DNA of 64,000 nucleotides from Arachidicoccus sp. BS20 (GTDB taxonomy: Bacteria > Bacteroidota > Bacteroidia > Chitinophagales > Chitinophagaceae), in contig NZ_CP015971.1 in the NCBI RefSeq assembly GCF_001659705.1, positions 2,046,001-2,110,000 on the forward strand, read 5' to 3'. Under the pieces are notes generated by a model. That model did not search any database. It worked only from the letters and a program-made list of their open reading frames with translations, and was not told the DNA's origin. Of this stretch, positions 60,678 to 64,000 are shown piece after piece. Every line of letters begins with the position of its first letter. Positions within the stretch are counted from its first letter, which is position 1. A program made the translations under genes and the position numbers.

Positions 60678-61829
60678 TTACGGATTGTTTTCTTTGTTTA
60701 CCAAATACTCCAACAGCAACGCATCGTTGTACGCAGGACAATAATAGTAATATAATAACCAACCAGATTTATAAAACAACTTTTTAAAGGTGTTTGAAAA
60801 ATAAGACGGAATGTTGCCGATGACAAAAGGAAAATCATTTTGTTCAATTTGTTTTTCCATTTCATTTTTTGGCGGCAATACAATAGTTGCTTTTTCGCCG
60901 AATCTATGTAAAGCATTGGCGAGAATAATTTGTTCCAAAATATTTTTTGAAGAAACCAGTAGCTCACGAGATTCCTTTACCAGCAAGGGTTTCAGCGAAT
61001 CGAGGGAAGGGATTTTTTTTACTTCCATCAAGCGCGAAAAATGATACAACAAAATGGAAGTCTTTCCATAATTGGGTGCAATTTCCAATGGTTTTTGAAT
61101 ATAATCTCCGTTTTTAATCACTTGTTCAATCAGTTTCAAAGAAGCGGAATCGGCGTGCGTCCAAGCCAGATTATAGGTCTGTACAAATGTGAGAATATTG
61201 CACAAAACAGCCGCATCAAAAACCACAGGAAATTTCTTTCCAAACCAGGTGGAATATGCATTGTAACTACGGTATTTTTTGTCGGCAGATTTTATTTTCT
61301 TATTCGGAAAGTGGATAAACTGCTGCATCATTTGATGCAATGCTTCGGCAGAATCATTTGTATTAACCAATTGTTCGAGTGCGGTATCGTCCATATCGTC
61401 AGGAACATTTCCATCTTTTTTAATCAACGGAATCCACCACGATAAAGGAAATCTGTATGCTGAATCGCGCAGCCAAAAATTATAGCTGCCTCTTGATTTA
61501 TTCAGAAACCTCGGATAAATTTTTGCAGAACGCGCGAGCAAAGTGTCCACCAAAATTTGTTGTTCTTTATCTAATTTAGGTCTTAATTTTTTCAGCGTTA
61601 CATCAATCACAAGGTTGTAAAAAATATTAATATCGCCTTTCCTTATTGTGCAACGCTGCTTGTTATTAATGTATGTAGGATAGCTTCCGGAAAGAAAAAG
61701 TTTGTCTTGCTTTACCTGTAAAGATGCAATTCGCTTTAAAACGAAACCAGTTGTTATAGAATCTGCTTGTGCGTGTGCTACATATACAAACAAAAAAACG
61801 CAGCATAGCAGTAAACATTTTTTTGGCAT
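60678..61829 (-). CDS. Secreted protein with DMDDTA motif, possible alpha-toroid fold
   Basis: 383 residues from ATG 61829; the earlier ATG 61856 is in the terminator of the upstream gene. Signal peptide MPKKCLLLCCVFLFVYVAHA. Mostly helical with SRGSYNFWLRDSAYRFPLSW followed by VPDDMDDTALEQLVNTND (about 135-155). DxDDTA is the acid motif of class II terpene cyclases, but an exported protein is an unlikely cyclase, so it may be a distant relative with an alpha-alpha toroid. Function unknown; not recognised in any characterised family. Confidence 0.6.
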   Translation of the reverse strand: MPKKCLLLCCVFLFVYVAHAQADSITTGFVLKRIASLQVKQDKLFLSGSYPTYINNKQRCTIRKGDINIFYNLVIDVTLKKLRPKLDKEQQILVDTLLARSAKIYPRFLNKSRGSYNFWLRDSAYRFPLSWWIPLIKKDGNVPDDMDDTALEQLVNTNDSAEALHQMMQQFIHFPNKKIKSADKKYRSYNAYSTWFGKKFPVVFDAAVLCNILTFVQTYNLAWTHADSASLKLIEQVIKNGDYIQKPLEIAPNYGKTSILLYHFSRLMEVKKIPSLDSLKPLLVKESRELLVSSKNILEQIILANALHRFGEKATIVLPPKNEMEKQIEQNDFPFVIGNIPSYFSNTFKKLFYKSGWLLYYYYCPAYNDALLLEYLVNKENNP

Positions 61830-61854
61830 ATAAGGGCGTTTAAGTAATAAACGC

Positions 61855-61888
61855 AAAAAAAACCGGACATATTATATCCGGCTTTTTT
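61855..61888 (-). terminator. Terminator of the SurA-like gene
   Basis: Minus strand AAAAAAGCCGGA ... TCCGGTTTTTTTT; five GC-rich pairs plus A/T tracts. Begins 22 bases after the gene stop. Confidence 0.7.
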
Positions 61889-61910
61889 AATCTGTATAAT
61901 TACGACTTTA

Positions 61911-63332
61911 TTATCGAATTTTGGTGGAAGAAAAATGCTCCACGCGCTCGTTGGAATTTTGCACCCATTTTGCTATCTCGGTACAATGGGAATAAGCCGG
62001 ATCTAACCTGATATAAAAATCCTGCATATGATTGGTAAGCCAATCTTCTGTTACTCTTTGCTTTTTTTGCATCAAAGCCTGCTCCTGGATTTCTATATAA
62101 TCATCATTCAGATTTTCCCTGTGCGGTTTGGTGCGCGTTTGCAGATAAATAATGCGTACAGCCTGCCGTTGTGTTGATGGGTCGGTAAATATTTGCGGAG
62201 CAGAATATTCGCCGGGGTTCAATGTTCCTATGACCTTCTCCACATCTTTGTCCAACAACTGGTCAATGGTAAATGGCGATATGGGATTATTGGGATATCC
62301 TCCGGTAATAGCGCCTGCATTATACTTGGCATTTTTATCTTCATTGTACATATTGAACGCCACGGCAAAGTCTAATTTTTTATCCGTCAACAGACCGCGT
62401 AAGCTGTCCATGCGCTTAATACATTCATCAATTTCTACCTGTGTTACCGGTGGTTTTTTAAGAATGTGGCGAATGGTTGCAGTGTTGCCGACACGACTTA
62501 CCATTTGAATAATGTGATAACCGAACTGTGTTTTTATGACCGGCGAAATCTGCCCTTCGCGCAAGCGAAAAACCGCATTAAAAAAATCAGGGTCGAGGGT
62601 GCCTTTATCGTCAATTCTGTTAATTGTCATCAAGCCGCCGTTTTGTTTTACCGATGGGTCTTCCGAATAAATTCTCGCTAAATCAGCAAAGTTGGCTTTA
62701 CCACTCTCCACCTGTTTTTTCCAGTCTTCCAACTGACCTTTTATAAAATTGACCACATCGTTGTTCGGAATCGGATACATTACAATTTGACTGGCTGTGT
62801 ACTGACTTTCAAAATATTTAAGACTGTCTTTAGGAATCGCATTGAAATATGCCCTTACTTCTTCCGGGCTAACAGTTACATTCTGTGTGATTTTCGCTTG
62901 TTCCTGACCCGCCAGAATTTGGTTTTTCATATCCTGCCATGTGCTTTGACGAAACTGGTCTATGGTCATACCAAATACTTGTTCTGCTTTCTCACGACTA
63001 CCATAATATTGGATGAAATAATTGACTCTGCGCTGAAATTCACTCTCTATCTGGTCATCATCCACGGGAAGTGAATCGACTGTTTTTGCCTGAATTGCCA
63101 AGGCTTTTTGAATAATCTGATATTTCAGCAATTCACAATCGGCAACATTCTGATTACCTGCTGCTCTTTGTTGCAAAAGGTCTCCGTCCAACTCGGATTT
63201 TAAAATAATATCGCTGCCTATCTGCCCGATAATTTTATCCGCAACTACTTTGGATGTATCTTGTTGCTTTTGTCCAAATACAGTAACCATCAGTATTGTT
63301 GCCATGCAAAGCAGTAAACTCTTTTTCGTCAT
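61911..63332 (-). CDS. SurA-like peptidylprolyl isomerase
   Basis: 473 residues from ATG 63332 (an ATG at 63374 would prepend 14 residues before the signal peptide). Signal peptide MTKKSLLLCMATILMVTVFG, N-terminal chaperone domain (about 25-160), PpiC rotamase domain (about 168-280; FADLARIYSEDPSVKQNGG and ISPVIKTQFGYHIIQMV), and a second, diverged parvulin-like region to the end. Helps beta-barrel proteins reach BamA through the periplasm. The many barrel receptors in this window are its type of client. Confidence 0.9.
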   Translation of the reverse strand: MTKKSLLLCMATILMVTVFGQKQQDTSKVVADKIIGQIGSDIILKSELDGDLLQQRAAGNQNVADCELLKYQIIQKALAIQAKTVDSLPVDDDQIESEFQRRVNYFIQYYGSREKAEQVFGMTIDQFRQSTWQDMKNQILAGQEQAKITQNVTVSPEEVRAYFNAIPKDSLKYFESQYTASQIVMYPIPNNDVVNFIKGQLEDWKKQVESGKANFADLARIYSEDPSVKQNGGLMTINRIDDKGTLDPDFFNAVFRLREGQISPVIKTQFGYHIIQMVSRVGNTATIRHILKKPPVTQVEIDECIKRMDSLRGLLTDKKLDFAVAFNMYNEDKNAKYNAGAITGGYPNNPISPFTIDQLLDKDVEKVIGTLNPGEYSAPQIFTDPSTQRQAVRIIYLQTRTKPHRENLNDDYIEIQEQALMQKKQRVTEDWLTNHMQDFYIRLDPAYSHCTEIAKWVQNSNERVEHFSSTKIR

Positions 63333-63508
63333 GCTGTAAACATTATTGTATTGTGCTGCTGCACATAATTTCAAAAGTAAGTATTTGGAAATAGTTTCCG
63401 TTATTCTTAATTCAATTTAACAAAATAAATTCTTTCAATATAATCAAAAGGCTAAACTGTACATACCGGATGAACAATTTAGCCAATGATTTTTTATAAA
63501 AACAGAAT

Positions 63509-64000
63509 TTAAAGTGTACGTTTTATTTCTTCCTGCTCGTAAGCAACGATGTTGTCGCCCACCTGGATATCGGTAAAGTTTTTAAGCGTTAATCCGCATT
63601 CATAACCTTGAGCCACTTCTTTTACATCGTCTTTAAAACGCTTCAGACTGCCGAATTCCGCATAAGCTCCTTCTGTTCGCGGATATATCAAAATACCGTC
63701 GCGGAACAAGCGAATCTTATGCTCACGCTTAACTTTTCCTTCCAGCACATAACAGCCGGCAACAGTTGCTTTATCAAATTTATATACTTCACGTATTTCA
63801 ACCGTAGCCACTTCTTTTTCCTGAACTTTCGGTTCAAGCATTCCTTCCATCGCGCTCTTAACCTCTTCAATCGCATTGTAGATGATGGAATAGCTTTTAA
63901 TTTCAACTCCTTCGGTATCGGCAAGTCTTGCAGCCTGTGAAGATGCACGTACATTAAATCCAAGAATAATGGCGTCGGAGGCTGTTGCCAACAGTACGTC
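63509..64000 (-). CDS. infB: Translation initiation factor IF-2, 3' part
   Basis: Runs off the right edge; 164 codons visible, start outside. The visible part is the C-terminal domain: DVLLATASDAIILGFNVRAS, IIYNAIEEVKSAMEGMLEP and, in the last domain, GYECGLTLKNFTDIQVGD. Positions fMet-tRNA on the 30S subunit; GTP domain is beyond the window. Confidence 0.95.
   Translation of the reverse strand, partial: DVLLATASDAIILGFNVRASSQAARLADTEGVEIKSYSIIYNAIEEVKSAMEGMLEPKVQEKEVATVEIREVYKFDKATVAGCYVLEGKVKREHKIRLFRDGILIYPRTEGAYAEFGSLKRFKDDVKEVAQGYECGLTLKNFTDIQVGDNIVAYEQEEIKRTL

Overview
The window is a dense, AT-rich chromosomal segment of a member of the Bacteroidota, most likely the Chitinophagaceae. 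The evidence is the parA-parB-DUF5683-dapB neighbourhood, SusC-like and OMP_b-brl-type beta-barrel receptors, a DUF6686 protein, HmuY-type lipoproteins, promoters of the Bacteroidota type (TTG-N17-20-TAnnTTTG) and the scarcity of Shine-Dalgarno sequences. No virus, plasmid, transposase or CRISPR array is visible; the mobile component consists of short palindromic or AT-rich repeats. Assignment to a genus is not possible from the sequence alone.

Layout. 1-5.9 kb: chromosome partitioning (parA cut by the window edge, parB), DUF5683, dapB, an FAD oxidase, a small beta-barrel and a LOG-family enzyme. 6.1 kb: tRNA-His and its terminator. 6.2-10.5 kb: a DUF445-like membrane protein, a large outer-membrane receptor and a methyltransferase. 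10.5-18.7 kb: a minus-strand RND efflux operon (membrane fusion protein, AcrB-type pump, TolC-type channel) that continues into a degenerate PxpA (LamB/YcsF) homologue and a TetR regulator, with a divergent AraC regulator. 18.8-30.3 kb: subtilase, heptose kinase, ROK kinase, Fe-S membrane protein, MBL hydrolase, two peptidoglycan hydrolases, O-methyltransferase, hpt and a C-terminal-processing protease. 30.4-39.4 kb: a complete assimilatory sulfate reduction operon (cysH, cysD, cysN, SUMT, cysJ, cysI and a fusion of a siroheme-synthase domain with a TSUP transporter). 39.4-46.4 kb: minus-strand tgt, small membrane protein, surE, a 49-residue protein, a DksA/TraR protein with a histone-H1-like tail, ileS. 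46.7-50.4 kb: gcvH, DUF6686 and class I ribonucleotide reductase (nrdBA).

50.6-56.4 kb is the most interesting part: a compact haem acquisition locus. It has a TonB-dependent receptor, a divergent AraC/PchR-like regulator, an IsdG/HmoA-like haem-degrading monooxygenase, an overlapping 45-residue membrane miniprotein, and two HmuY-like lipoproteins in tandem. Its two intergenic regions share five TACC-N6-GGTA boxes, all oriented the same way relative to the gene they face. At the receptor and HmuY promoters they are placed identically (box centres 19.5 and 49.5 bp upstream of the -7 element). Both regions also share a TGTCAT-N5-TGTCAT direct repeat. This looks like a self-contained regulon.

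56.4-64 kb: the eroded 3' end of a beta-barrel receptor gene, an unexplained spacer, purL, a quinone reductase with a divergent HxlR regulator, a secreted protein with a DMDDTA motif, a SurA-like chaperone, and the 3' end of infB running off the window.
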